The notes: generated from the sequence alone by a model not told the origin. A DNA stretch of 64,000 bases from Maridesulfovibrio salexigens DSM 2638 (GCF_000023445.1 NC_012881.1:811501-875500), one strand, 5' to 3'. Shown: positions 31,364-42,873, numbered from the stretch's first letter. Program-made: numbers and translations.

Positions 31364-33850
31364 ATGAGTCTGGATGATATTCTTGAATCACCACGATTGA
31401 TGATGAAACTCAGCTTTCCTCCGGTCATGCTTCAGATGATGCAGGAGGCATGTAAGCCTGAACCGGACTTTGCCGTGCTTGGTAAAATTATCAGTATGGA
31501 CCCGGCTCTTTCCACCACTATTCTTAACCTCGTTAATTCTCCATTTTACGGTCTTTCCCAGGAAATTTCAGATTTTAAAAGGGCTGCTGTTGTGCTTGGC
31601 ACCCGTGAATTGCTTAATCTGGCAGTCACGGTGACTTATCAGAAGCATATTTGTAAGCATATGGAGCTGGATGGCTATAAAATCTATGATGACTGGATGC
31701 TTACCGTTTGGGGGGCTATTTCAGCTCAGCTCATTGCGACACGTATTTGTCCGGAGCAAGCGGATAAAGTTTACCTTTGCTGCCTGCTGAAGGATATTTC
31801 CCTGTTTTTTCTGCGCTGTGCAGCTCCGGGAGAATTACCCGTTGAAATTTCAAAGGATTCGGTAACTCGCTCCGATCCCGGGCAGTCCGAGACTGAGAAT
31901 GAAATATGGGGTATGAACCATGGAGCGCTTAGCCAGCTGCTTTTAACCCGCTGGAAGATGGACACTTTAAACTGTCCTTCCTTGCAGCATCACCATGCCA
32001 TCGACGAGATAGATACTTTTGATTTGCCGACTCAGGCTGTGATTCTGGCTACTAGATGGGCAGAATTGGAGTTAGGTAGTAGTGCTGCTCCATTTAATGT
32101 TCTGCAATTCGAAGTTCAGTTACAGCGCTCCCTTGATATGGACGAAGAAGCCATTGAAGGATTCAGGGAAGTCTGCCGTACAAAATTTCAATCCATGCTC
32201 AAGAATTTAGGTATTTCTGAGGGTGGTGAGGATGCTAATTTCTATAACCATTCCATAAAGAGTCTACAGTCCAGTTACTTTTTGAGTCTGGAACTTCTCA
32301 CTGCTGAGGGTGGGATTGATTCCATTGCCCGTATAATAGGCAGGCATCTCAAATTGAGCTGGGATATTGTCAGCTGGGAACTGGCGCTCAAATCTCCACA
32401 TACCGATAAATACAAACTTTACCGTATCAATGACGGTAGCGGTCTTGAACTGGTGGCCAAGGATTGTATTGCCGGTGAAATCCCCTGGCAAAAGCGTGGG
32501 GACGGGGAAGACATCATCAGCCGGAAGATTCTGTTCGGCAGGTTCCGATTCAACTCCAAGAATATCAAGTCTGAAGACAGAAAGAACCTTAAACTTTATT
32601 TTCGGTTCATCGGTCAGGCTTACGAACATTATTGCGCTAAGCAGCACCTCATTGAGGATCGTGCAGAGACGCTGGATACTTTGCCTTTAGGCGTAGCCAG
32701 TCTGGATATTCAGGGTGACCTGATTGATATGAACGAGGAGATGATCCGTCTGCTTGGCGGGGCTTCTATTTCAGGTACCAAAAATTTCAATGATCTTTTC
32801 AAACTCGGTGTCGGGGCAGGACTTGGGGCCAGCTGGACTGTTTTTCTCGAAGATGAAAATAGAAAGTCCTTTAGCAAGATTGTTTGCGTGAGTCTTCGAA
32901 CCGGAGGGATGCCACGTGACGCATGCCTTTACGTTTCCGCTTATAAGCAGACTCGTGGCGGTGAACAGCTGATTTCTCTGGTCATGGAAGATATCAGGGA
33001 GATGTCGGAAAGTCAGATTCAGGCTCTCAAACAGCGGGATTTTCTCGAAGGGCTTGTTGATTCCATGCGGGATGTCGTGCTTACCGTGGATAGACGCGGG
33101 AATATTACGTATGCATCATCTCGCTTTTCAAAGATATTTTTGGGCCGCAATATTTTTGATATTGCCACTCCCAGCGAAACGTTTACCGGTCGTTGGGGGC
33201 CGGATATGTTTGAGCGGGATAAAACAGTAGTTGAGGTTCTTTTGAAAAGGACCGATACCGCCGGAAGGCCCTTTGAGTTTGTCGTCAGCAAGCTGGCAGG
33301 ATCAGGGGAGAAGAGTCTTATCGTTGCCCGCGATCTGACAGCTATTCGAAGATTGGAGGATAAGCTCAAGCGTCAGGCTATATTTGATGGTCTGACTGAT
33401 CTTTTTAACCACACCCAGTTCAACACGTTGATGGCTCGCGAAATCAATCGCAGCAGGCGCACCGGACGTCCGGTCGGTTTGCTTTTCTTCGATCTTGACG
33501 GTTTTAAGGCTGTTAACGATACCGAAGGCCATCAGGTTGGTGATGACGTTCTCAAGGGAGTGGGAGAAATCCTGCGCAATGAACTTCGCTCAGGAATGGA
33601 TTTCCCCTGTCGTTACGGTGGGGATGAGTTCGGGGTGATTGTCACCGAAGTCCGGGCTGAGGCTCTTGAAAAAATAGGCAACAGAATCAGGCTCCGGGTG
33701 GAGAAGAAATTTTCTGGTAAGGTCACAATCAGCGGGGGGCTTACCGTGCTCAAGGAAGGGGATACTTCCGTCAGCATGTTGAACCGCGTTGACAAAGCTA
33801 CATATGAAGCCAAGGATTTGGGCGGAAATGTACTGGTCTGGGCCGATTAA
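31364..33850 (+). CDS. HDOD-PAS-GGDEF signalling protein (diguanylate cyclase)
   Basis: 828 residues, cytoplasmic. Residues about 10-250 form an HDOD domain (LSFPPVMLQMMQEACKP, STTILNLVNSPFYG, FKRAAVVLGTRELLNLAV). A middle region and two PAS-like segments follow (about 440-550 and 565-670; VLTVDRRGNITYASSRFSKIF). The C-terminal GGDEF domain has an intact active site RYGGDEFG near residue 750, but the allosteric RxxD site is SGMD, so product inhibition may be lost. It probably makes cyclic-di-GMP in response to a PAS-bound signal. AAGGAGAGG precedes the ATG. Confidence 0.92.
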   Translation: MSLDDILESPRLMMKLSFPPVMLQMMQEACKPEPDFAVLGKIISMDPALSTTILNLVNSPFYGLSQEISDFKRAAVVLGTRELLNLAVTVTYQKHICKHMELDGYKIYDDWMLTVWGAISAQLIATRICPEQADKVYLCCLLKDISLFFLRCAAPGELPVEISKDSVTRSDPGQSETENEIWGMNHGALSQLLLTRWKMDTLNCPSLQHHHAIDEIDTFDLPTQAVILATRWAELELGSSAAPFNVLQFEVQLQRSLDMDEEAIEGFREVCRTKFQSMLKNLGISEGGEDANFYNHSIKSLQSSYFLSLELLTAEGGIDSIARIIGRHLKLSWDIVSWELALKSPHTDKYKLYRINDGSGLELVAKDCIAGEIPWQKRGDGEDIISRKILFGRFRFNSKNIKSEDRKNLKLYFRFIGQAYEHYCAKQHLIEDRAETLDTLPLGVASLDIQGDLIDMNEEMIRLLGGASISGTKNFNDLFKLGVGAGLGASWTVFLEDENRKSFSKIVCVSLRTGGMPRDACLYVSAYKQTRGGEQLISLVMEDIREMSESQIQALKQRDFLEGLVDSMRDVVLTVDRRGNITYASSRFSKIFLGRNIFDIATPSETFTGRWGPDMFERDKTVVEVLLKRTDTAGRPFEFVVSKLAGSGEKSLIVARDLTAIRRLEDKLKRQAIFDGLTDLFNHTQFNTLMAREINRSRRTGRPVGLLFFDLDGFKAVNDTEGHQVGDDVLKGVGEILRNELRSGMDFPCRYGGDEFGVIVTEVRAEALEKIGNRIRLRVEKKFSGKVTISGGLTVLKEGDTSVSMLNRVDKATYEAKDLGGNVLVWAD

Positions 33851-33882
33851 GCCCGGACTTTAATCATTAAGAGGAGATAGCC

Positions 33883-36861
33883 ATGCTCTGGCGTGTCGAG
33901 GTCGCACTTAAAGACCATGTCCGTGATGTCCACGGTCATAAAGTTTCCAATAAGATCAAAGAAGAACTCGGTATTGAGGCCGGTGAAGTCCGGACCATCA
34001 AGGTATATACTGTAGAAGGTCTTGAGAAAGACGAAATCGAAAAGGTTCTGGAACTGGGCGTTCTGCATGACCCGGTCCTGCATACTCCTTCGCTGGAGCC
34101 GCTGGCCAAGGATTTCGCCTGGAACCTTGAAGTGGGCTTCCGTCCCGGCGTTACTGACAACGAAGGTCGTACCGCCAAGGAATCCGTTATTCTGGTTACC
34201 GATCCTGCTGATGTCGAGGCTGTAAAAGTATACACCTCCACTCAGTATCTTTTTGTCGAAGACCTCGGTCTCGAGCAGGTCAGCCATATTGCAAAAGACC
34301 TGCTGGCTAACGAACTCATCCAGCGTTACGAAATCCGTTCTGCAGATGAGTGGGTTAAGTCTCCGGGATTCGAAGCCAAGGCTGCCCGGGTTACCGGCAA
34401 GGCCAGCGATGAAGTTGCAGTTATTGATCTCGCTGCCATGTCCGATGACGAAATGATGGCTTTCAGCCGTGAGAACACTCTTGCTCTCAGCCTTGAGGAA
34501 TTCCACTGCATTCGCGATTATTATGCTGATCCTGAAGTGGTTAAGCAGCGCGAGGAAATGGGACTCACTGCCCAGCCTACCGATGCCGAGCTTGAAGCTT
34601 TGGCCCAGACTTGGTCCGAGCACTGCAAGCACAAAATTTTCAGCTCTAAGATTGAGTACGAAAACAAGGAAACCGGGGTTTCCTCCACTGTAGACAGCCT
34701 CTACAAAACCTGCATCATGAACACCACCAAGGAAATCCGCGCTGAAAAGGGCGAAGATGATTTCTGCCTGTCCGTGTTCAAGGATAACGCAGGTGTTATC
34801 AAATTTAACGACAAGCTCAATGTCTGCGTTAAAATGGAGACCCACAACAGTCCTTCCGCTCTGGACCCCTACGGCGGAGCACTTACCGGGATTGTCGGTG
34901 TTAACCGTGACCCCATGGGTACCGGACTGGGTGCAAACCTGCTGTGTAACACTGACGTATTCTGCTTTGCTTCTCCCTTCCACGAAGGTGAACTGCCTCC
35001 GCGTCTGCTGCATCCCCGCCGCGTATTTGAAGGCGTGCGTGAAGGTGTTGAGCATGGCGGTAACAAATCCGGTGTTCCCACTGTAAACGGCTCCATTGTT
35101 TTCGATGAGCGCTACCTCGGTAAGCCTCTGGTTTACTGCGGAACCGTGGGCACCATGCCTGTTGAATCCGCAGGTCGTCCCAGCCACGAGAAGAAAGCAC
35201 TGCCCGGTGACATCATCGTTATGACCGGTGGACGTATCGGTAAAGACGGTATTCACGGCGCAACCTTTTCTTCCGAGGAACTTCACGAAGGTTCCCCGGC
35301 AACAGCTGTCCAGATCGGTGACCCCATCACTCAGCGCAAAATGTACGACTGCCTGATGCGTGCCCGTGATATGGGCTTGTACAACGCTATCACCGATAAC
35401 GGTGCGGGCGGTTTGTCCTCTTCCGTAGGTGAAATGGCTGAAGACAGTGGCGGTTGTGATCTCGATCTCTCCAAGGCTCCGCTCAAGTATGACGGTCTTA
35501 AGCCTTGGGAAATCCTTGTTTCCGAAGCTCAGGAACGTATGACTCTTGCTGTTCCGCCGGAAAAACTGGATGAGTTCATGGCCCTTGCCGATGAAATGGA
35601 CGTTGAAGCTACCGCGCTTGGTACCTACACCGACAGCGGCCTCTATAACATCCGTTACGGTGAAAAGCCTGTTGCCTGCCTGCGCATGGACTTCCTGCAC
35701 GATGGCGTGCCTCAGATGCAGCTCAAGGCTGTCTGGGAACGTCCTGAAATCGAATTTACCGGTGAGCCGGAAGTTGCAGACCACACCGAGCTGCTCAAAG
35801 ACATGCTCGGTCGTCTGAACATCTGCAGTAAAGAATATGTTATCCGTCAGTACGACCATGAAGTGCAGGGCCGCAGTGTAGTCAAGCCTCTGGTTGGTGA
35901 AGAGGAAGACGGTCCCGCTGATGCAGGCGTGCTGCGTCCTGACTTTGATGATGACAAAGGTCTGGTCGTATCTCACGGTATCTGCCCGAAATTCTCCGAT
36001 CTCGATACCTACTGGATGATGGCTAACGCAGTTGATGAAGCTATCCGTAACGCAGTTGCTGTCGGTGGTGACATCAACCATATGGCCGGTATTGATAACT
36101 TCTGCTGGTGCGATCCGGTTCAGTCCGAATCTACTCCTGACGGTCACTACAAGCTGGCACAGCTTGTCCGTGCAAACCAAGCGCTGTCCCACTTCTGCCG
36201 TGCTTTCGGAGTTCCCTGCATCTCCGGTAAGGACTCCATGAAGAACGATTACAAGGGCGGCGGCGTGAAGATCTCCATCCCGCCGACCGTACTCTTCTCC
36301 GCAGTCGGTATCGTTCCGGACATCAATATGTGCGTGACTTCCGACTTCAAGAAGCCCGGTGAGTTCATCTATGTGCTCGGCCTGACCCGTGACGAAATGG
36401 GCGGTTCCGAGATTGCTTCCCAGCTTAACTTTGTTCATGACAAAGTTCCTCATGTTGAAGCTCTCACAGCTAAGGCGCGTTACAAGACCCTTAATCAGGC
36501 TATGCGTCAGCGTCTGGTAAGTTCCTGCCATGACCTTTCCGACGGTGGTCTGGGTGTGGCTCTTGCCGAGATGTCCCTTGGCGGACGTATCGGTTGTGAA
36601 GTTGACCTTCGCTCCGTACCCACCGAGTACGGCATGTCTACCTTGTCCGTTCTTTACAGTGAGTCCGCATCACGTTTTGCAGTGACCGTGGCTCCTGAGA
36701 ATGCAGGCAAGTTCGAAGAACTTTTCGCAGGCCAGATCTGCCAGCGTATCGGTATGACCGTGGGCGGCAATTCCTTTGGCCTCATGGAAGGTTCCGCAGG
36801 AATTATTCGCTGCAAGACTGAAGAACTTGCTACCGCTTTCAAGGAAACATTGAACTGGTAG
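33883..36861 (+). CDS. purL: Phosphoribosylformylglycinamidine synthase, PurS-PurL fusion
   Basis: 992 residues. Converts FGAR to FGAM in purine synthesis using ammonia from a separate glutaminase (PurQ). The first ~200 residues are PurS-like (RVEVALKDHVRDVHGHKV, IKVYTVEG); the rest is the PurL catalytic part with AQTWSEHCKHKIF near 240, METHNSPSALDPYGGALTG near 317, NGAGGLSSSVGEMAEDSGGCDLDL near 508 and SGKDSMKNDY near 780. There is no C-terminal amidotransferase domain, unlike the long proteobacterial enzyme. AGGAGAT lies before the ATG; a terminator follows. Confidence 0.94.
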   Translation: MLWRVEVALKDHVRDVHGHKVSNKIKEELGIEAGEVRTIKVYTVEGLEKDEIEKVLELGVLHDPVLHTPSLEPLAKDFAWNLEVGFRPGVTDNEGRTAKESVILVTDPADVEAVKVYTSTQYLFVEDLGLEQVSHIAKDLLANELIQRYEIRSADEWVKSPGFEAKAARVTGKASDEVAVIDLAAMSDDEMMAFSRENTLALSLEEFHCIRDYYADPEVVKQREEMGLTAQPTDAELEALAQTWSEHCKHKIFSSKIEYENKETGVSSTVDSLYKTCIMNTTKEIRAEKGEDDFCLSVFKDNAGVIKFNDKLNVCVKMETHNSPSALDPYGGALTGIVGVNRDPMGTGLGANLLCNTDVFCFASPFHEGELPPRLLHPRRVFEGVREGVEHGGNKSGVPTVNGSIVFDERYLGKPLVYCGTVGTMPVESAGRPSHEKKALPGDIIVMTGGRIGKDGIHGATFSSEELHEGSPATAVQIGDPITQRKMYDCLMRARDMGLYNAITDNGAGGLSSSVGEMAEDSGGCDLDLSKAPLKYDGLKPWEILVSEAQERMTLAVPPEKLDEFMALADEMDVEATALGTYTDSGLYNIRYGEKPVACLRMDFLHDGVPQMQLKAVWERPEIEFTGEPEVADHTELLKDMLGRLNICSKEYVIRQYDHEVQGRSVVKPLVGEEEDGPADAGVLRPDFDDDKGLVVSHGICPKFSDLDTYWMMANAVDEAIRNAVAVGGDINHMAGIDNFCWCDPVQSESTPDGHYKLAQLVRANQALSHFCRAFGVPCISGKDSMKNDYKGGGVKISIPPTVLFSAVGIVPDINMCVTSDFKKPGEFIYVLGLTRDEMGGSEIASQLNFVHDKVPHVEALTAKARYKTLNQAMRQRLVSSCHDLSDGGLGVALAEMSLGGRIGCEVDLRSVPTEYGMSTLSVLYSESASRFAVTVAPENAGKFEELFAGQICQRIGMTVGGNSFGLMEGSAGIIRCKTEELATAFKETLNW

Positions 36862-36882
36862 TCTGACAGTTAAATAAGAATC

Positions 36883-36919
36883 AAAGGCCGCGTTTCCACT
36901 GGGAACGCGGCCTTTTTTG
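36883..36919 (+). terminator. Intrinsic terminator after purL
   Basis: AAAGGCCGCGTTTCC pairs with GGGAACGCGGCCTTT and is followed by T run. Confidence 0.94.
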
Positions 36920-37049
36920 TTTTCTCTGAAAAAACTTTGAACTGTAACCGAACCGTGTGACTGTTACGGCCTCCTGCTTTTATTAGAAAAGGCAAAAATT
37001 AATTGTACGTCTTTTCGCTCCAGTGCGTAAAATTTAGGAGGTTTTTGCC

Positions 37050-39485
37050 ATGAAAGGTTCGAATGTGAGGGTGGACCTGCATGTCCACTCAAAATATTCA
37101 ACCCGTCCATCCCAGTGGATTTTACAGAAACTGGGTTGCCCGGAGAGTTTTACTGAACCGTTGAAGATTTATGATAGAGCTCTTGCCCGTTCCATGAACA
37201 TGGTCACTATTACCGATCACAACACCATTAACGGTAGTCTGGAAATTGCCCACCTTGATAATGCCTTTGTCAGTGAAGAGATAACCACATATTTCCCGGA
37301 AGACGGCTGCAAGCTGCACGTTTTGGCGTATGATATCACTGAAGAACACCATCGTGAATTTCAAAAGTTGCGTGAAAATGTTTTTGATCTGGTGCCCTAT
37401 CTTCGTGAACAGGAAATTATTCATGTGCTGGCCCATCCTCTTTTTGCGGTAAATGAAAGGCTCACCCCCGATCATTTTGAACAGGCTTTGCTCATGTTTA
37501 ATCTTCTTGAGCTGAACGGTACCCGTGATGAAATGCAGAACTCAGCCCTGCGTACCATTGTCGATAACCTGACACCTGAGAAGATCGACCGACTCGCCAA
37601 CAAACACGATCTGGAGCCATATGGCGAGACTCCGTGGGTAAAGGGGCTTACCGGAGGTTCTGACGATCATTCCGGAATTAATATCGCTCGTGTTTATACC
37701 GAGGTAGTTGATGCGACTACACCGCAGGAGATGCTTAAGGCGGTAAGTGAAGGGCGGACCATGGTGCAGGGTAAAGCGGCTACTCCGCATACTATGGCGC
37801 ACAATTTATACGGTATAGCTTATCAGTTCTACAAAAGTCATTTTGATTGTACCAAGCTCAAACGTTCTGTTGAATGCTTCCGATACATAGACAATGTGCT
37901 TGACCCCGGAGACAAGGAAAGCCCGTCTATCCTTGATAAGCTTCAAAGTTTCATTTACCGCCAGCGTTCGAAAAAATATTTCAAGAGTTCCGATTCAGTT
38001 CAGGCCGCTTTATTGCGCGAGGCCAATCGAATTGTTGAAAGTGATGACCGTGCCCGTAATATAAGCTGCGGTTTCAGGTACAGTCCTGAAGAGCTGGAAG
38101 ACGAGTGGTTTCGTTTTGTGGGAAATGCCACAGACAAGGTCCTTTCCGGTCTGGGTGATAAGATAATTAACAGTGCTTTGGGTGCAAACCTCTTTGATGT
38201 CTTCCACACAATAGGCGCGGCTGGCTCTCTGTATACTTTGTTGGCTCCGTATTTTGTCTCCTACGGCCTTTTCGCCAGTGAACGGGAGTTCGCCCGCGAC
38301 TGCCTATCCGCTTTCGGTCATGAGGATCCTTTAGAGGGAGAAACTAAGATCGCTCATTTTACGGATACCTTCAGTGATGTGAACGGAGTGGCCTTGACTC
38401 TGCAACATCAGTTGGATGTGGCCCGTAAACACGATAAGAAGCTGACCGTAATCACCTGCGGCTCAGATGGTTCAAGTGATCAGGTCGTAAATTTTACCCC
38501 CGCCGGGGAATTTGATCTTCCCGAATACCCGGAACTATCTTTTAAATATCCTCCGTTCCTGCGTGTGTTGGCTCATTGTCTTGAAAACAATTACACCTTG
38601 CTGCATTTGGCTACACCCGGTCCTGTAGGGTTGGCTGGTCTGGCTGTTGCCAAGCTGCTCAAACTCCCGGTTCATGGCACTTACCATACCGCATTCCCGC
38701 AGTATGTCCGGGCTTTCACCGATGACACGGGACTTGAAGACATGGCTTGGAAATTTATGATCTGGTTCTACAATCAGATGGATACGGTCTTTGTTCCCTC
38801 AGAAGCTACCGGAGATGAACTGGCTGAAAAGGGTGTTAAGCCACACAAAATTAAGGTTTATCCCAGAGGGGTGGATATAAACCGCTTTACACCGGAAAAA
38901 CGCAACGGCTTCTATAAGGGCCGTTTCAAGGTAAAGGAAGCGGTGAAGCTGCTTTATGTGGGCCGTGTCTCCCAAGAAAAGAACCTTGATGTTCTAACTG
39001 ATGCTTTTAAAACAGTCTCAACTATCAGGCCGGAACTGCATCTGGTTGTAGTCGGTGACGGTCCGTATCTAGCAGAAATGAAGAAAAGGCTGGAAGGGTG
39101 CCCGGTAACTTTTACCGGTTATCTCGGCGGTGATGAGCTCTCCGCATGTTATGCCAGCTCAGATGTCTTTGTTTTCCCTTCGGCAACCGACACCTTCGGC
39201 AACGTGGTCCTTGAAGCTCAGGCTTCCGGTCTTCCGGTAATAGTCACAGATTCAGGAGGGCCTTGCGAGAATATTATTGAGGACACCACAGGATTAATTG
39301 TCGAAGCCGGAAATGCTGATGCTCTTGCCAGAGCTATTGTCCGTCTAGCCGATCATCCGGAATTGCTCCAGTACATGAAAAAGAGTGCACGGACATATAC
39401 AGAGAAGCGATCTTTTGATGCCGAGTTTTTGAAGACTTGGACGTTGTATGAGGATTTGTCGAAGCGGAATGTTATTCAGCAATAA
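37050..39485 (+). CDS. PHP domain-glycosyltransferase family 4 fusion
   Basis: 811 residues. The N-terminal ~250 residues are a PHP metal-dependent hydrolase: VDLHVHSKYS, TITDHNT, HVLAHPLF and GGSDDHSG hold the expected His/Asp ligands. After a linker (about 250-430, helical) a GT4 glycosyltransferase runs to the end: FTDTFSDVNGVALTLQ, PRGVDINRF, LYVGRVSQEKNLD, VFVFPSATDTFGNVVLEAQASG and TDSGGPCENI. The partner sugar and acceptor are unknown. PHP domains act on phosphoesters; the fusion suggests linked phosphate removal and sugar transfer. AGGAGG upstream gives the ATG at 37050. Confidence 0.9.
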   Translation: MKGSNVRVDLHVHSKYSTRPSQWILQKLGCPESFTEPLKIYDRALARSMNMVTITDHNTINGSLEIAHLDNAFVSEEITTYFPEDGCKLHVLAYDITEEHHREFQKLRENVFDLVPYLREQEIIHVLAHPLFAVNERLTPDHFEQALLMFNLLELNGTRDEMQNSALRTIVDNLTPEKIDRLANKHDLEPYGETPWVKGLTGGSDDHSGINIARVYTEVVDATTPQEMLKAVSEGRTMVQGKAATPHTMAHNLYGIAYQFYKSHFDCTKLKRSVECFRYIDNVLDPGDKESPSILDKLQSFIYRQRSKKYFKSSDSVQAALLREANRIVESDDRARNISCGFRYSPEELEDEWFRFVGNATDKVLSGLGDKIINSALGANLFDVFHTIGAAGSLYTLLAPYFVSYGLFASEREFARDCLSAFGHEDPLEGETKIAHFTDTFSDVNGVALTLQHQLDVARKHDKKLTVITCGSDGSSDQVVNFTPAGEFDLPEYPELSFKYPPFLRVLAHCLENNYTLLHLATPGPVGLAGLAVAKLLKLPVHGTYHTAFPQYVRAFTDDTGLEDMAWKFMIWFYNQMDTVFVPSEATGDELAEKGVKPHKIKVYPRGVDINRFTPEKRNGFYKGRFKVKEAVKLLYVGRVSQEKNLDVLTDAFKTVSTIRPELHLVVVGDGPYLAEMKKRLEGCPVTFTGYLGGDELSACYASSDVFVFPSATDTFGNVVLEAQASGLPVIVTDSGGPCENIIEDTTGLIVEAGNADALARAIVRLADHPELLQYMKKSARTYTEKRSFDAEFLKTWTLYEDLSKRNVIQQ

Positions 39486-39509
39486 GAGTTAAAAGAACCT
39501 GCCATATAG

Positions 39510-39547
39510 AATCAGCCCCCGCGGACTTTGTCTGCGGGGGCTGATTT
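39510..39547 (+). terminator. Hairpin between convergent genes
   Basis: AATCAGCCCCCGC pairs with GCGGGGGCTGATT, with a short T run on the plus side. It serves the PHP-glycosyltransferase gene. Confidence 0.8.
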
Positions 39548-39589
39548 GGTTGTGATATTATACTAAAAATAAATAACTAATTGAAATTA

Positions 39590-40711
39590 TTAGTATAAAT
39601 CGTATGTGTCATAGTAGCCATCAACAGACAGATTCTCTACAGAAAAAGAAAATGAGTTGAAAATAATATCAAATACAGAATCTTTTTTTTGAGCATCATT
39701 TAAATCAAAATCGTCAATGAAAAAGACACACTCAGCAGTAATTGATAATTCTTTTTCAGTTTCAGCAAAAAAGTAATGGTCATTCCAGTCTGTTACAGAA
39801 ACGCCTTGGTATGTATCTTCTGCCCCACTGTAGTAATCAGATTTAAAAATGAAAAAATCAATGTTGGCTGTAGCATTAAATGAACAGTTAACTTTGATCA
39901 TATTTTCATTTAATTCCGTAGAATCTATTGAAATATCACCATTAACGTTTAAGAAGTGAATAGTCGTGTCAGATTCATCTGCATCAAAATCACATCCAGA
40001 CCAATCATAACCTTCAATTTCCGCAACTAGTTGGTGATAAAATTCCTTTGAATCTGTGAACGACAAGCCAATAGACTCTAATGAAAAATCAAACTCAACT
40101 TCCTGTGGTAATCCTTTGCTAAAGAAGGAAGCAAAGCTTTCGTAACTATCAAAAATACCGAAAGGTTTTTTGGCGCATTGGACCAGTTCGTTCAATAGTC
40201 TTCCATCTTCACACAGAATAATCGCATCGTTTAAGCATAGGTTTTTAAGGCCTTGTGCTATGAAAGCGTCAGGTAAATCACTCCTACATTTTGGAGTTGA
40301 GAAACATCCTTGACCATTAAAATAATTCGCGAAGACCTTTTCTGCATCCTCTTGGTCAAATCCAACGACTTCAACATTGCACATTCTCATCCAATTTCTA
40401 AATGGATACAGAATATCTTTTTTTACCTTAGAAGCTACTTCGCTGTAGTCTAAGTAAACACCTTCTATAGCTTCCTTGGTTCGTGTTTCTCTGGCGATCG
40501 AAGAAAGTTTTCCAAGATGCCTATTTGTCTGTTCGATGGCTTTTTTAAATTTGTCTAAAAGCTGAGTTTCAACTTCACTAATAACTACAGTATGAATAAA
40601 AATTTTATATCCATATTTTTGACATAGCTGAATTAACTTTAGGTATTCAGGGCGTAAAAAATCAAAGCCACACTTTCTTATAATATTCGTATCTATGTAA
40701 ATATTTTTCAT
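39590..40711 (-). CDS. PIN-domain (DUF4935-like) protein
   Basis: 373 residues, strongly AT-rich against its neighbours. The N-terminal MKNIYIDTNIIRKCG is the PIN first acidic motif; further acidic residues appear in the middle (DLPDAFIAQGL, AIILCEDGRLL), as in PIN ribonucleases, here over about 210 residues. The C-terminal part (about 215-373) is acidic and beta-like (TTIHFLNVNGDISIDSTELNEN). PIN/DUF4935 proteins are often toxins or defence nucleases. Function is not shown. A 32-codon ORF lies 32 bases upstream. Confidence 0.75.
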   Translation of the reverse strand: MKNIYIDTNIIRKCGFDFLRPEYLKLIQLCQKYGYKIFIHTVVISEVETQLLDKFKKAIEQTNRHLGKLSSIARETRTKEAIEGVYLDYSEVASKVKKDILYPFRNWMRMCNVEVVGFDQEDAEKVFANYFNGQGCFSTPKCRSDLPDAFIAQGLKNLCLNDAIILCEDGRLLNELVQCAKKPFGIFDSYESFASFFSKGLPQEVEFDFSLESIGLSFTDSKEFYHQLVAEIEGYDWSGCDFDADESDTTIHFLNVNGDISIDSTELNENMIKVNCSFNATANIDFFIFKSDYYSGAEDTYQGVSVTDWNDHYFFAETEKELSITAECVFFIDDFDLNDAQKKDSVFDIIFNSFSFSVENLSVDGYYDTYDLY

Positions 40712-40743
40712 ACTCAACTCAGTAAATAGGGATCAAGTTCAAA

Positions 40744-40842
40744 TTATTTGTTAGCCAACACTCTTACAGGTCCTATCATTGCAATATCAAAAACGCATGA
40801 AACTATACCATTCATCTTAACATTCAATTCAACATTTTCCAT
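40744..40842 (-). CDS. Very small ORF upstream of the PIN-domain gene
   Basis: 32 codons, ATG at 40842 behind a GGATGGAG site, ending TAA at 40744. Peptide is MENVELNVKMNG... with a hydrophobic middle (IVSCVFDIAMIG). It runs into the PIN gene direction with a 32-base gap. It may be an antitoxin fragment, a leader peptide or noise; too short to identify. Confidence 0.35.
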   Translation of the reverse strand: MENVELNVKMNGIVSCVFDIAMIGPVRVLANK

Positions 40843-40860
40843 ACTCCATCCTTAAACATA

Positions 40861-40894
40861 AAAAAAGGCCCGGCAACTCGCATTGCCGGGCCTT
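40861..40894 (-). terminator. Intrinsic terminator after groEL
   Basis: On the minus strand AAGGCCCGGCAA pairs with TTGCCGGGCCTT, followed by seven T. Confidence 0.94.
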
Positions 40895-40917
40895 CCTATT
40901 TATCTTTAGCTACAGAA

Positions 40918-42504
<1,587 letters not shown>

Positions 42505-42548
42505 TTATATTCTCCTGATCTGGAAAAAATTAATTTATTAAGGGGATA

Positions 42549-42821
42549 TTACTCGACAATTGCGAGGATTTCGTCTTCGCGCATGATGATGAATTCTTCT
42601 GCGTCGATTTTCAGTTCGTTACCAGCATATTTAGCGAAGAGAACTACATCGCCTGCTTTAACGGTCATGGGGTTGTTGTCTTTACCGGGACCTGCAGCAA
42701 CAACTTCACCTTTCATGGGCTTTTCTTTTGCGGAATCGGGGATGATGATGCCGCTGGCGGTCTTCTGCTCAGTTTCTACACGCTTGATGAGTACACGATC
42801 CTGTAAAGGCTTGAGATTCAT
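42549..42821 (-). CDS. groES: Co-chaperonin GroES
   Basis: 90 residues, normal length. It caps GroEL rings. The sequence [42 protein letters not shown] has the mobile loop (KTASGIII) and the roof; [34 protein letters not shown] completes it. The ATG at 42821 follows TCTGGAGGAACC; a longer upstream frame is not supported. A candidate heat-shock promoter lies at 42874-42904. Confidence 0.97.
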   Translation of the reverse strand: MNLKPLQDRVLIKRVETEQKTASGIIIPDSAKEKPMKGEVVAAGPGKDNNPMTVKAGDVVLFAKYAGNELKIDAEEFIIMREDEILAIVE

Positions 42822-42873
42822 GGTTCCTCCAGAATAAATAAACTTTTTTAGATAAGATAAGTAATCCGCGAGT

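Noticed and set aside
33847-36531. A long open frame of about 890 codons on the strand opposite purL
   Set aside because: It mirrors the codon use of purL; no recognisable protein features, no ribosome site. Similar frames lie opposite dxs, oadA and dsrAB.
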